From Anaerolineae bacterium (GTDB lineage Bacteria > Chloroflexota > Anaerolineae > 4572-78 > J111): a DNA stretch of 64,000 bases. Of this stretch, positions 16,100 through 24,943 are shown piece after piece. The stretch is taken from assembly GCA_023382535.1 (NCBI GenBank), contig JAHDWA010000039.1, forward strand, positions 36,897 through 100,896, read 5' to 3'. The position numbers and the translations under genes were made by a program. Position 1 is the first letter of the stretch; each line of letters starts with the position of its first letter. Below the pieces are notes generated by a model. That model was not told where the DNA came from, ran no database searches, and saw only the letters and a program-made list of their open reading frames with translations.

Positions 16100-17932
16100 C
16101 TACAACTCGCTCGACCGGGTGGCAATCCGTTCCTGCACGGCAGCAATGAACTCGCCCACCGGCAGGTCGTTCTGCCGCGAACCGTCGCGCTTTCTAAGGG
16201 AGACTGTGCCGTTCGCCACTTCCTGATCGCCCACGACCAGCATGTAGGGAATTTGTAACAACTGGGCCTGGCGGATCTTAGCGTTCATCCGCTCCGTGCC
16301 CAGATCGGCCTGGGCGCGAATGTTCGCTTCCCGCAGTCGGCGGGCCAGGTTGTCGGCGTACTCGTTGTGCGCTTCGGTAATCGGCACCACCCGCGCCTGG
16401 TCCGGCGACAGCCAGACCGGGAATTTGCCGGCGTACTGCTCCAGCAGAAAGCCAACCATACGTTCGTGGGTGCTGAGCGGGGCGCGGTGGATACACAGCG
16501 GTGTCTCTTCCTGGCCGTGCTGGTTGATAAAGGTCAGGTTGAAGCGCGGCGGCACGGCAAAATCTACCTGGTTGGTCGCCAGGGAAAACTCACGGCCAAT
16601 AGCGCTCCAGATTTGCACGTCAATCTTGGGGCCATAAAAGGCGGCTTCGTCGGGCACTTCGACGTAAGGCACCCTGCCGTGGTCCATCGCCCGGCGGACC
16701 ATATCCTCGGTTTTCAGCCATAAGCGTTCATTGTCCACATATTTTTTACCCAGCCCTTTAGGATGGTGGGTGCTCAGGCGCATGACATACTTCTCGATGT
16801 TCAGCAGCTTAAAATACTCCAGGTACAGGTTGACCACGCCCAGAAATTCACTTTCAAACTGCTCCTCCGAGCAGTAAATATGGGCATCGTTCATTTGCAT
16901 CGAGCGCACCCGCATCAGGCCAAACAACTCGCCGCTTTTTTCGTAGCGGTAGCAGGTGCCGTACTCGGCCAGCCGGACGGGCAGGTCGCGGTAGCTGCGC
17001 GGCTTGCTGCTAAAGATTTTGTGGTGGAAGGGGCAGTTCATCGGCTTGATGTAGTAGCGCACGCCTTCCATTTCCATGGGCGGAAACATGCTCTCGGCAT
17101 AGTAGGGCAGGTGACCGCTGCGCAGGAATAAGTCTTCCTTGGTCAGGTGCGGCGTGCGGACCCGCTCGTAGCCGGCCCGGTATTCCATTTCTTTGGCCAG
17201 CTTTTCCAACTCCTCGATCATGACCGTGCCGCGCGGCAGCCACAGCGGCAGACCCGGCCCAACCTCTTCATCAAAGGTGAAAATTTCCAGTTCGCGGCCC
17301 AGTTTGCGGTGGTCGCGCTTTTTGGCCTCTTCCAGCATTTCCAGGTACTGGTTCAGCTCTTTTTTGTTGGGCCAGGCCGTGCCGTAGATACGCTGGAGCA
17401 TTGGATTTTCTTCGTCGCCCCGCCAATAAGCCCCGGCGACGCTCATGAGCTTGAAGCCGTCGCTTGGAAGCTGGTTGGTGGCTTCGACGTGCGGCCCCCG
17501 GCACAGGTCCTCAAACGTATCCTGGCGGTAGGTGCTGATGACCGGCTTTTCCTCGGTTTCGTTGCCATATTCGTCAATACCGCCCCTGGCCAGGCCCTCG
17601 ATCAACTCCAATTTATAGGGTTGAGCTTTGAACAGCTCCCGCGCTTCCTCGGCGCTGACCTCGCGGTACTCAAACTTGTGCTTGCCGCCGATAATTTGGC
17701 GCATCCGCTTTTCGATAGCTTCCAGGTCTTCCGGGGTGAAGGTACGCGGCCTACCATGTTCATCTTTGCCCAGGTCAAAGTCGTAGTAAAAGCCGGTATC
17801 AATCGGCGGGCCGATGCCGAGCTTCACGTCGGGGTAGAGTTCGGTCACGGCCTGAGCCATGACGTGGGCCAGGCTGTGACGGATTTTGTACAGTTGCGCG
17901 TTTTTGGCGTCTTGCTGGTTGTCCATGATCAA
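16100..17932 (-). CDS. thrS: Threonyl-tRNA synthetase, first copy
   Basis: 610 residues. Same architecture as the second copy: no TGS domain, editing domain with HSLAHVMAQAV, class II core with KPMNCPFHHKIF, motif 2 GTCYRYEKSGE and motif 3 HRAPLSTHERM, then the anticodon-binding domain. The two copies differ throughout, so they are not a recent duplication. Its ATG overlaps the stop of the upstream small gene by four bases. Expression should be controlled by the T-box leader at 18484-18780, which senses uncharged tRNA-Thr. Confidence 0.95.
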   Translation of the reverse strand: MIMDNQQDAKNAQLYKIRHSLAHVMAQAVTELYPDVKLGIGPPIDTGFYYDFDLGKDEHGRPRTFTPEDLEAIEKRMRQIIGGKHKFEYREVSAEEARELFKAQPYKLELIEGLARGGIDEYGNETEEKPVISTYRQDTFEDLCRGPHVEATNQLPSDGFKLMSVAGAYWRGDEENPMLQRIYGTAWPNKKELNQYLEMLEEAKKRDHRKLGRELEIFTFDEEVGPGLPLWLPRGTVMIEELEKLAKEMEYRAGYERVRTPHLTKEDLFLRSGHLPYYAESMFPPMEMEGVRYYIKPMNCPFHHKIFSSKPRSYRDLPVRLAEYGTCYRYEKSGELFGLMRVRSMQMNDAHIYCSEEQFESEFLGVVNLYLEYFKLLNIEKYVMRLSTHHPKGLGKKYVDNERLWLKTEDMVRRAMDHGRVPYVEVPDEAAFYGPKIDVQIWSAIGREFSLATNQVDFAVPPRFNLTFINQHGQEETPLCIHRAPLSTHERMVGFLLEQYAGKFPVWLSPDQARVVPITEAHNEYADNLARRLREANIRAQADLGTERMNAKIRQAQLLQIPYMLVVGDQEVANGTVSLRKRDGSRQNDLPVGEFIAAVQERIATRSSEL

Positions 17933-18474
17933 TCACCTTTTTCCAAATGAATAGTAGTGTCGGCTTTTAAGCCCAAGGCTTCAGCTTCTTCAGTCGTCAG
18001 TTTCTGAACTTTGACCCCCATATTTCCCAAAAATCCCTCGATGAAGGTTAAGTAGCCGCGCCGGTGCGGGCCTACACTCCACTTTTTTACCGAACTCTTT
18101 ATAACACCGAGAATACCGATAACATCCTCAGCGTCCAGCGGGCCATATCGCTCAAACGCCGAATGTAGATTCATCAGCACAAAGTTCTGCACGAAAGCGT
18201 GCTGACCTTCAAGCTTAGCCTCGGAACTTTGAGACTCACCAGTTTGTTGACTGAGAAGCAATTCCGCCAATTCAGGTTGTTTTAAGCGCGATATAAGATC
18301 TTCTAAAGCCTGGCTTACGTCGCCATCGGTTAAATCAGGGTCAATTGTTCCGGCTTGCAGTAGACCCGTCTCTGCATGGGCAATATACATCGCATAACGC
18401 TCGCTGCGATAATCTTTACTCAGATTCAATTTAAAGCCTTCGCGTTCACCCGGCTTTCTTTTGCGTTTAGCCAC
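17929..18474 (-). CDS. Unknown protein of the thrS operon
   Basis: 181 residues, starting at GTG 18474 (VAKRKRKPGERE), which has GAAAGGAG at ideal spacing. The open frame continues upstream through the T-box, but that part is leader RNA. The protein is soluble and starts with a very basic stretch; the rest is helical and acidic, with the C-terminus overlapping thrS. I do not recognise a family. Being the first gene behind a Thr T-box and translationally coupled to thrS, it may serve translation or threonine metabolism, but that is only inference. Confidence 0.75.
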   Translation of the reverse strand: MAKRKRKPGEREGFKLNLSKDYRSERYAMYIAHAETGLLQAGTIDPDLTDGDVSQALEDLISRLKQPELAELLLSQQTGESQSSEAKLEGQHAFVQNFVLMNLHSAFERYGPLDAEDVIGILGVIKSSVKKWSVGPHRRGYLTFIEGFLGNMGVKVQKLTTEEAEALGLKADTTIHLEKGD

Positions 18475-18483
18475 TGTTACTCC

Positions 18484-18780
18484 TTTCACCAGAAAAACAA
18501 AAAATCCCCCACCCACCTTGGGGCGAGGGAATCCACGCGGTTCCACCCAATTTTAGTTGAACGTTATAACGTTGAATGTTAAACGTTTAACCCTTACACA
18601 GCCGCTAACGGAGCCACCCGGAGCCTCATACTTGTGCCGGCACGTTCCGAGGCTCGCTCTCGAGGGGTTTTGGGCAGAGGGGCGTGAGAAGGTTTCCAGC
18701 CGCCGACCTTCTCTCTCTGGCACGCCGTACGGACCTGCTTACTCGTCTCGATCAACGCTTTGGGGTTCAATTTGATAGTG
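18484..18780 (-). promoter_or_regulatory. T-box riboswitch (tRNA-Thr sensing)
   Basis: The leader RNA carries the T-box core TGGAACCGCG (18531-18543 region), followed by a stem CCCTCGCCCC/GGGTGGGGGA and six Ts as the terminator. Upstream the Stem I elements are visible: the AGTA motif of the internal loop, nested stems GGCGTG/CACGCC and GAGAAGGT/ACCTTCTC, and an ACC threonine codon at 18666-18668 as probable specifier. Uncharged tRNA-Thr should stabilise the antiterminator and allow transcription of the unknown gene and both thrS copies. Confidence 0.92.
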
Positions 18781-18782
18781 AT

Positions 18783-18811
18783 AATCTAACACAGAGGCGA
18801 GTTTGTGTCAA
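18783..18811 (-). promoter_or_regulatory. Sigma-70-type promoter of the thrS operon
   Basis: Perfect -35 TTGACA (18806-18811), a 17-base spacer and -10 TAGATT (18783-18788), directly before the T-box leader. Confidence 0.8.
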
Positions 18812-18842
18812 CTATCGGCGAAAGCAGGGAGAGGCATTTTGG

Positions 18843-19277
18843 CTATTTGACGCTGCCAGGATAACAGCCACGATAAATGCGGCCATGATGGGCCGCCCGA
18901 ACGGCCGAGAGCAATTCGGCGGCGATCAAATCCTTGGGTACAAAACCGTTCGCACCGTGGCGGAGGGCCTGCCACTGTTGTATTTCATCATTGTACAGGG
19001 ATAGAATCACTACATGCGTGTTTAAACCCTGCCGGCAAATTTGTTCCGTTGCCTGCAGGCCGTTCACCTGAGGTAGGGCAATATCCATTACCAGCACATC
19101 AGGGGCCAGGCATTCGGCCAGTTCAACAGCTTTCTGGCCGTCCCAGGCTTCACCCACAATCTCAATGTCATCAGCCTTTTGGAGAAATATTCTGATACAC
19201 TGACGCACCAGACTGTGGTTGTCGGCAATGAGCACGCGAATCATAGAATTTTCACGAATGCTTACTTGATAGTCCAT
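18843..19277 (-). CDS. Receiver-only response regulator (truncated paralogue)
   Basis: About 144 residues: a complete receiver domain (MIRVLIADNH..., acceptor Asp in DVLVMDI, then LSLYND and VPKD) that stops right after the last helix, without the LuxR-type HTH of its paralogue at 19918-20571. The two receivers share long identical stretches such as LAPDVLVMDIA. The start at 19277 has GGAGG upstream; an internal ATG at 19244 begins at the conserved domain. It may be a single-domain phosphate sink or a decayed gene. It overlaps the small membrane ORF upstream by 26 bases. Confidence 0.65.
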   Translation of the reverse strand: MDYQVSIRENSMIRVLIADNHSLVRQCIRIFLQKADDIEIVGEAWDGQKAVELAECLAPDVLVMDIALPQVNGLQATEQICRQGLNTHVVILSLYNDEIQQWQALRHGANGFVPKDLIAAELLSAVRAAHHGRIYRGCYPGSVK

Positions 19278-19479
19278 AGGGTAAAGCCTCCACCGGGGTC
19301 CAACCCGATTCCACTCCGTCAAACTGAATGACCTTGGCGCTTGGCCTCTCCTCAGCGACGACTTGTCGCCACCAGTTGGGAAAGCTAGGCTTGATCGCCC
19401 TGACCAGATACAAACCGCTGGCAATCACCACTACATCAAAGCTCAACCAGACGACAAGAAGTTTTAGGAACCAAAGCAT
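19252..19479 (-). CDS. Small membrane protein, 75 residues
   Basis: The frame from ATG 19479 has AAGGAG eight bases upstream. Residues 1-27 form one membrane helix (MLWFLKLLVVWLSFDVVVI...), followed by a short soluble tail with PSFPNWWRQVV. The family is not known to me. It overlaps the receiver-only gene, suggesting coupled translation, and might act with that regulator; the overlap and ribosome-binding site are the only support. Confidence 0.5.
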   Translation of the reverse strand: MLWFLKLLVVWLSFDVVVIASGLYLVRAIKPSFPNWWRQVVAEERPSAKVIQFDGVESGWTPVEALPYGLSSKHS

Positions 19480-19917
19480 CACATCCGCTCCTTACCCAAT
19501 CCATGATAGGTGGTGACTCGTTAACTTGTTGACCATAATTTTTGGAGAAGAAGTGAGGAGGCCATAGTTGATGGCCGGAGGGTGAGAGGACAAGGGCCGG
19601 TGATTCTAAATGAGACACGACCGCTGTTACTTCGATATTACCTGAACCCGAGATTCTGGCTGTGATCCTATTCTGAGCCAAGGGCAGAGACGCAAAATAA
19701 AAGAGGAAATAAAAATTTGGGTCTCGATGTTTTTGGGATAAATAAATTTACTTGAGTAGAGTTCTGTTAGGGTTAGGCTTTAAGCGAGACTATCCTCCTC
19801 ACTTCTCTATCTCATTATGACACACAACGGTCCAGAGCAACATGGGGTCTAACCCTACTTTTAGGCAAAAAGAGACCCCATTTCTGGGGTCAGTAGAAAA
19901 TCTGGATGTGTGAACTG
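19480..19917. other. Intergenic region, about 440 bases
   Basis: Contains the terminator of the kinase/regulator operon at 19866-19891 and AT-rich sequence from 19690 to 19790 that may hold the promoter of the downstream minus-strand genes. A nine-base inverted repeat (ATGGGGTCT/AGACCCCAT) overlaps the terminator. No gene or RNA seen. Confidence 0.5.
19866..19891 (-). terminator. Rho-independent terminator of the kinase/regulator operon
   Basis: On the minus strand GACCCC-AGAAAT-GGGGTC is followed by TCTTTTT, 27 bases after the response-regulator stop. Confidence 0.75.
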
Positions 19918-20571
19918 TTACTCGTCCAAAGAAATCAACCCGTGTTTGATGGCGATGCGGATCAATCCCGCTAAATCGTGGACGTTTAATTTGGTCATCA
20001 AATTGGTACGGTGCTTTTCCACCGTTTTGATGCTGATCTGCATGGCCTCGGCGATGGCCTTGTTCGTCGCCCCTTCGGCCACAAGTTTCAGCGCCTCGCG
20101 CTCGCGGGCCGAGAGCTGATCAAAGGGGCTGGCCGCCTCGGCGGCGCTTTGACCAGCCAGAAAGTCGGTCATCACCATCTGGGAAACAGCCGGACTGAGA
20201 TAGATTTCACCATGCATGGCCGCGCGCAGAGCCAGGAGCAACTCTTCCACCACCGAACGTTTGAGCAAATAACCCCTTACTCCCGCCCGCAGCGCCTGCC
20301 GCACCACAGTTTCATCGGAGTACATCGAGAGGATCACCACCTGCGTCGCCAAACCCAGGCTGCGAATTTGTTCGGCGGCCTGGATGCCGTTCAAACGGGG
20401 CATAGCAATATCCATGACCAGGACATCGGGCGCCAGACGCTCGGCCAGTTTGACTGCCTCCTGGCCGTTTTCGGCTTCAGCCAAAATCTGAATATCGCCG
20501 GTTTTCTCCAAGAGCGAGCGGAGACCCTGCCGCACCAGGTGATGGTCGTCGGCCAAAATGACGCGGATCAT
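19918..20571 (-). CDS. NarL/LuxR-family response regulator
   Basis: 217 residues: receiver domain (1-120, acidic pocket ADDH, phospho-acceptor Asp in DVLVMDIA, Lys in LLKRS) and a C-terminal LuxR-type HTH (about 150-215, LSAREREALKLVAEG...IKTVEKH). Its ATG directly abuts the stop of the histidine kinase gene, so the two form a cognate pair. The kinase has GAF domains, so the input may be a small cytoplasmic ligand. The operon ends in a terminator 27 bases downstream. Confidence 0.95.
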   Translation of the reverse strand: MIRVILADDHHLVRQGLRSLLEKTGDIQILAEAENGQEAVKLAERLAPDVLVMDIAMPRLNGIQAAEQIRSLGLATQVVILSMYSDETVVRQALRAGVRGYLLKRSVVEELLLALRAAMHGEIYLSPAVSQMVMTDFLAGQSAAEAASPFDQLSAREREALKLVAEGATNKAIAEAMQISIKTVEKHRTNLMTKLNVHDLAGLIRIAIKHGLISLDE

Positions 20572-22242
20572 TCAATTTTCCTCCCGTGGCAAATGAGCCA
20601 CCAGGCAAACGCCCTGGCCCGGCTGTGACGTAAGCTCCAGCCGGCCACCCAGCAATTCCAGCCGTTCCTGCAGGCCCACTAAGCCGATCCCTTTAGGTGG
20701 GAGACCGGTCTGCGGGTTAAAGCCCCAGCCGTTATCCTGCACGGTCAGGCTGACGGCGCTGGCGTTAGCGGCTAACTTCACCTGCACTTGCGTGGCCTGG
20801 GCATGTTTAGCCACGTTCGTCAGAGCTTCCTGCAAAAATCGGTACAGACAGATATTGACCAGGTCGGGTAAGACGGGCAGATCTTCAGCCTCAAACTCGA
20901 TGGTTAAATTGACCCGTTTGGCAAACTCGCGGCACAAACCTTCCAGGGTCGGAGTCAGTCCGGCGGTATCGAGCGCCGGCGGGCGCAAATCTCTGGCCAG
21001 GGTCCGCAGCCGTTCCATGGTCATGTCGGTCAAGCCGACGACCTCATCCATACGCTGGCGGAGCGACCCCATGCGGGCCGGCAAATCATCCCGGATCAGG
21101 GTTAAGCCAATTTTTAAAGCCGTCAAGACCTGACCGGCTTCATCATGTAGTTCGCGTGACAGCCGCTGGCGTTCCTCCTCCTGGGCCGAGACGACTTTGT
21201 GGGCCAGCCGGCGCAGTTGCTCGCGCCCGCTCTGCACCTGCTCAAACAGCCGGGCGTTCTCGATAGCGATGGCTAATTGGTCGGCCATAGCCTGCAGCAT
21301 TTCCAGGTCGTCGGCATGGTAAGCGCCGAGACGCCGGCTGCCCAGTTCCCAGGCCCCGATGATCCGCCCTTTCGCCCGGAGAGGGATAATCAGGTTGGAG
21401 CGAAGGCCAAGCCCGGCCAGTTGTTCATCGCCGGCAAAGCCGGTACTAGGGGTGAGGTCGTGACGCAGCAGGGGCTGGCCCCGGCTGATCACCCAGCCTA
21501 CGGCGGAGGCCTTGCGCGGCAGAACGGTTTGGGAGGGCAGATTGTGTTTGTCTTCACCGGCCACGTAGGTGAGGCGGACCTCCTCCGCTTCTACCTGGGC
21601 AATAGACAACCAATCATAAGGAAACAGACGAGCGGCGTGCAGGGAGAAAACATGATAAACATCGTCCAGGCGCAGACTGGCCGAAATAGCCCGATCCAGC
21701 TCGTGCAGAACAGCTAATTGCTGGGCGCGACGCTCCAGCTCTTCGTACAGCCGGGCATTCTCAATGGCAATCGCCGCCGAGCCGGCCAAAGTTTCCAGAA
21801 TTTCCAAATCCTGCCGGTCAAAGCGCCCCTGGGCCTTGTTGATGACCTCGATCACCCCAATGGCCCGCTCTTTGAAGATGAGGGGCACGGCCAGCAGCGA
21901 CTGGGTTGTCAGACCGGTCAGGTGATCAATTTGATTGTAGAAACGGGGATCTTGCTGGGCGTCGTCTACCAGCACGGACTGCCGCTGCTGGAGGGTCCAG
22001 CCGGCGATGCCGGCCGTCAGCGGTAACTGCACGCCGATGAGCGCCTGGGCGTCGGGCGCAACTACGGCGACAAAGACCAGTTTGTCGCTGGTGGAATCAA
22101 GCAGTAAAACTGAGCCGCCGGTTGCTTCAAGTAGAGTTTTGATCTCAAGGATCAACTCTTCAAGCACAGCGTCCAAATCCAGGGTTGAGGTCAACACCCG
22201 GCCCGCCGTCGTCAGGGCGGCCTGCAACTGCTGCTTGTCCAC
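20572..22242 (-). CDS. GAF-domain histidine kinase (NarL-partner type)
   Basis: About 556 residues: two GAF domains (about 10-160 and 190-340), a HisKA_3 dimerisation domain with the phospho-accepting His in RELHDEAGQ, and a HATPase domain with NVAKHAQA, DNGWGF and GIGLVGLQER. There are no membrane helices, so it senses a cytoplasmic signal. The GTG at 22242 with GGAGA upstream is preferred; a TTG at 22311 gives 23 more residues but has no ribosome-binding site. It phosphorylates the adjacent NarL-type regulator. Confidence 0.92.
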   Translation of the reverse strand: MDKQQLQAALTTAGRVLTSTLDLDAVLEELILEIKTLLEATGGSVLLLDSTSDKLVFVAVVAPDAQALIGVQLPLTAGIAGWTLQQRQSVLVDDAQQDPRFYNQIDHLTGLTTQSLLAVPLIFKERAIGVIEVINKAQGRFDRQDLEILETLAGSAAIAIENARLYEELERRAQQLAVLHELDRAISASLRLDDVYHVFSLHAARLFPYDWLSIAQVEAEEVRLTYVAGEDKHNLPSQTVLPRKASAVGWVISRGQPLLRHDLTPSTGFAGDEQLAGLGLRSNLIIPLRAKGRIIGAWELGSRRLGAYHADDLEMLQAMADQLAIAIENARLFEQVQSGREQLRRLAHKVVSAQEEERQRLSRELHDEAGQVLTALKIGLTLIRDDLPARMGSLRQRMDEVVGLTDMTMERLRTLARDLRPPALDTAGLTPTLEGLCREFAKRVNLTIEFEAEDLPVLPDLVNICLYRFLQEALTNVAKHAQATQVQVKLAANASAVSLTVQDNGWGFNPQTGLPPKGIGLVGLQERLELLGGRLELTSQPGQGVCLVAHLPREEN

Positions 22243-22326
22243 GCCAGTCTCCAAACTTGTTAAAGAGTCGTTCGACTTTACCAGTTTAGCACAGGTACGA
22301 GACTGACTCAATAGGAAAGCGGTCGC

Positions 22327-22357
22327 AAAAAAAACCCCCGCCCACCTGCGGCGAGGG
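22327..22357 (-). terminator. Rho-independent terminator after the BON-domain gene
   Basis: On the minus strand an eight-pair stem CCCTCGCC/GGGCGGGG is followed by eight Ts, 19 bases beyond the stop of the BON-domain gene. Confidence 0.88.
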
Positions 22358-22376
22358 ATTTAGTGTTGACGGATGA

Positions 22377-23072
22377 TCAGTCCGCCACTTCCAGCAAATT
22401 TTCTACCCCGGCTACTCCGGGCACGTTAGCGACCACTTCGTCCACCAGGGCAATATCGGCGTCGTTGAGCACGGTACCTTCAAGAGTTACCACGCCGTCC
22501 TCGACGGTGATAGTAATTCTATCGGCCAAATCAACTGTCTCGCTGGTATTGCACAGGGTCACGTAAACATCCTCTTCCAGATCGAGGTCGTTGTTGTCCA
22601 CACGATCTGGCAGTTGGTTCAGGTCCGGGTTGGACTGGGCCATGCTCGGGGCAAAACCGGTCGTTACTTCGATGCCCTGATCACTGCCACTGGGGGCAAC
22701 GGGCGGGTCATCCGGGGGGGTGTAGACCAGCCCCTGCTCCCAGGCTTCTTCGGGATCGTAAGTGTGGCCATCGGTGTGCTGGGTGTCAATCAGGGTGCCA
22801 TCGCTCAGGTCATCTTCCCAGTCTTCGACATCCTCGACGTCGTCGCTTAACTCGTCCTCGTCGTCCAAAATGGTGATATTCTCAAAACTCAGGTCTTCCT
22901 CAAGCTCGATCAAATTGTCATCATCTTCAAACTCTTCGGCAATCTCTGCCTCCACAATATCTATATTTTTCAAAAAATCCTCTCCCCCGGTTAAGTCCAT
23001 TGTTTCCTCGCCCCCAAAACTTTGGTCGGTGCTGTCGGGGTCGGGGTCGCTATGTCGCCTTGTTTTTGGCAT
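22377..23072 (-). CDS. Acidic BON-domain protein
   Basis: 231 residues. The first 130 are strongly acidic and low in complexity (runs of Asp and Glu, e.g. DDEDELSDDVEDVEDWEDD). The C-terminal 65 residues form a BON domain (LADRITITVEDGVVTLEGTV...), a fold that binds phospholipid or other proteins, here without a signal peptide. AAAGGA precedes the ATG at 23072; the 77 codons upstream overlap the next gene and are not used. Function unknown. Confidence 0.8.
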   Translation of the reverse strand: MPKTRRHSDPDPDSTDQSFGGEETMDLTGGEDFLKNIDIVEAEIAEEFEDDDNLIELEEDLSFENITILDDEDELSDDVEDVEDWEDDLSDGTLIDTQHTDGHTYDPEEAWEQGLVYTPPDDPPVAPSGSDQGIEVTTGFAPSMAQSNPDLNQLPDRVDNNDLDLEEDVYVTLCNTSETVDLADRITITVEDGVVTLEGTVLNDADIALVDEVVANVPGVAGVENLLEVAD

Positions 23073-23103
23073 AGTTACTTCCTTTCTCTCTTGAGAAATC
23101 AGC

Positions 23104-23646
23104 TTAATCACTCTTTGAAAAGGCCCTGCTGTCCACCGGCTGAGTTTGAACTTGCCGGCTGATGGGGTTCCGCGTAAACAGCCACCAGCCACCGACCAGC
23201 ATTGCGACCCCCCAGGCCAGGAAACCCAGATCCCAGGCCAGTTGGTTTGGCCCTGGCCGAACGTGATGAATGCCGAGAAGGTGATGATCAATAATTCCCT
23301 CAACCAGGTTGAAAATTCCCCAGCCCATCAGCATGGCTCCGACAAAGGCCGAGGTTGAGGGACGCCGGTTAGGCGGCCGGTTCACCCGCCAGAGCAGCCA
23401 CAGACCGGCCAGGGTGAAGGCATAAGCCAGAACGTGGAACAAGCCGTCCGTAAGCGTGTTTAACTCCAGACTTGCCACGCTGGTGGGAGGATAATCGGCG
23501 CTGACCAGGTGGTGCCACTGCAGAACCTGGTGGAACACAATGCCGTCAAAGAAGCCGCCCAAACCCAGGCCCAGCAGAATACCGGCTGCTAAGAACGAGG
23601 CGGGCCTGGCTATATTCTGGGCAGTACTCTCTTTAGATTCTCTCAT
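23104..23646 (-). CDS. DUF2243 membrane protein
   Basis: 180 residues with four membrane helices. The signature GGFFDGIVFHQVLQWHH, the DGLFH motif and a third His group (IIDHHLLGIHHV) identify the DUF2243 family, which is suspected to bind metal in the membrane but has no known function. The start at 23646 has AAAGGG upstream; the extra 48 codons of open frame are not supported. It is 31 bases upstream of the BON-domain gene and probably co-transcribed. Confidence 0.88.
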   Translation of the reverse strand: MRESKESTAQNIARPASFLAAGILLGLGLGGFFDGIVFHQVLQWHHLVSADYPPTSVASLELNTLTDGLFHVLAYAFTLAGLWLLWRVNRPPNRRPSTSAFVGAMLMGWGIFNLVEGIIDHHLLGIHHVRPGPNQLAWDLGFLAWGVAMLVGGWWLFTRNPISRQVQTQPVDSRAFSKSD

Positions 23647-23804
23647 GCCTAACCCTTTACCTAATAACACCCTTTCTCCAATTAAGATCATACTCCTTTT
23701 ACCTATCCCTTTCCTACACTCACGTGGGTTATCTTGAGGGACAAAAAGAGCTATTTTTAGAGGAATTATCAAGTCAAGAGGGATACCCATGTTTTCAGCC
23801 CAAT

Positions 23805-23833
23805 TCTACACCTTAGCAATTATGTGCTATAAT
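23805..23833 (+). promoter_or_regulatory. Promoter of ruvB, nearly leaderless
   Basis: -10 TATAAT (23828-23833) with a TCTACA -35 match at 23805-23810 and 17-base spacer. The predicted start lies only about four bases before the ATG of ruvB, and there is no ribosome-binding site. Confidence 0.6.
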
Positions 23834-23843
23834 CACCCCTGCT

Positions 23844-24866
23844 ATGGACGAACGAACCGTATCACCCGACTTACAATCAGCCGAAACCAAGCTCGATGCT
23901 ACGCTGCGCCCTCTGGATTGGGACAGTTATTTTGGCCAGACGGCGGTTAAACAGAACATTCAAATCCTGATTGAGGCCGCCAAGGGCCGCGGCGAGGCCC
24001 TGGACCACGTTCTGTTGTACGGCCCGCCCGGTTTGGGCAAGACGACCCTGGCCAATATCATTGCCCACCAGATGGGAGTCAATCTCAAAATCACCTCCGG
24101 CCCGGCCATCGAGCGGGCCGGCGATTTGGCCGCCATTCTGACCAATCTGCGCCGGGGCGACCTGCTGTTCATTGACGAAATCCACCGCCTGGGCCGGGCC
24201 GTCGAGGAAGTATTGTATCCGGCCATGGAAGATTACGCCCTCGACATCGTCATCGGCAAAGGGCCGAGCGCCCGCAATATCCGCCTCAAACTACCCCATT
24301 TCACCACGTTGGGGGCGACCACCCGGCTCGACCTGCTGGCCGCCCCGCTGCGCGACCGTTTTGGGGCCATCTTCCGGCTGGAGTTTTACAGCCCGGAGGA
24401 GTTACAGCTCATCGTGACCCGCTCGGCGGCGATTTTGCAGGTACCGCTGGAGCCGGAAGGGGCCAGGGAAATCGCTGCCCGCTCGCGCGGCACGGCCCGT
24501 ATCGCCAACCGCCTGCTCAAACGCGCCCGCGATTTTGCCCAGGTGCGGGCCAACGGCGTTATCACCCAAGCGGTGGCCCAGGAAGCCCTGGCCCTGATGA
24601 ACGTGGATTCGCTGGGGCTGGACGACCTGGATAAAAAGGTGCTGCGCTCGATCATCGAGAAATTCGGCGGTGGGCCGGTCGGCCTGGAAACCATCGCCGC
24701 CAGCATCAGCGAGGAGAGCAGCACCATCATGGACGTGGTCGAGCCGTACCTGTTACAACTCGGCTTCCTGGATCGCACCTCGCGCGGCCGGGTAGCGACA
24801 CCGCGCGCCTATGAGCATCTGGGGCTAAACGCGCCCGATCGGCCGGCGCAACCGACGTTGTTTTAG
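23844..24866 (+). CDS. ruvB: Holliday junction branch migration ATPase
   Basis: 340 residues, full length. RuvB is the hexameric motor that drives branch migration at Holliday junctions with RuvA. Visible are the Walker A GPPGLGKT, Walker B LLFIDEIH, sensor 1 GATTR, the arginine finger region APLRDRFG and the C-terminal winged helix ([16 protein letters not shown]). It stands apart from ruvA and ruvC here. The predicted mRNA begins almost at the ATG. Confidence 0.98.
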   Translation: MDERTVSPDLQSAETKLDATLRPLDWDSYFGQTAVKQNIQILIEAAKGRGEALDHVLLYGPPGLGKTTLANIIAHQMGVNLKITSGPAIERAGDLAAILTNLRRGDLLFIDEIHRLGRAVEEVLYPAMEDYALDIVIGKGPSARNIRLKLPHFTTLGATTRLDLLAAPLRDRFGAIFRLEFYSPEELQLIVTRSAAILQVPLEPEGAREIAARSRGTARIANRLLKRARDFAQVRANGVITQAVAQEALALMNVDSLGLDDLDKKVLRSIIEKFGGGPVGLETIAASISEESSTIMDVVEPYLLQLGFLDRTSRGRVATPRAYEHLGLNAPDRPAQPTLF

Positions 24867-24943
24867 TGAGATGATTGCTGGCGGAGCTATCCGGTTCGAG
24901 AATTTTAGATCGAGAATGATGATTTCGAAGTAATAACGTTGCC

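Noticed and set aside
18557..18775. Open frames across the thrS leader
   Set aside because: The region has a clear promoter, T-box motifs and a terminator; the frames have no ribosome-binding site.
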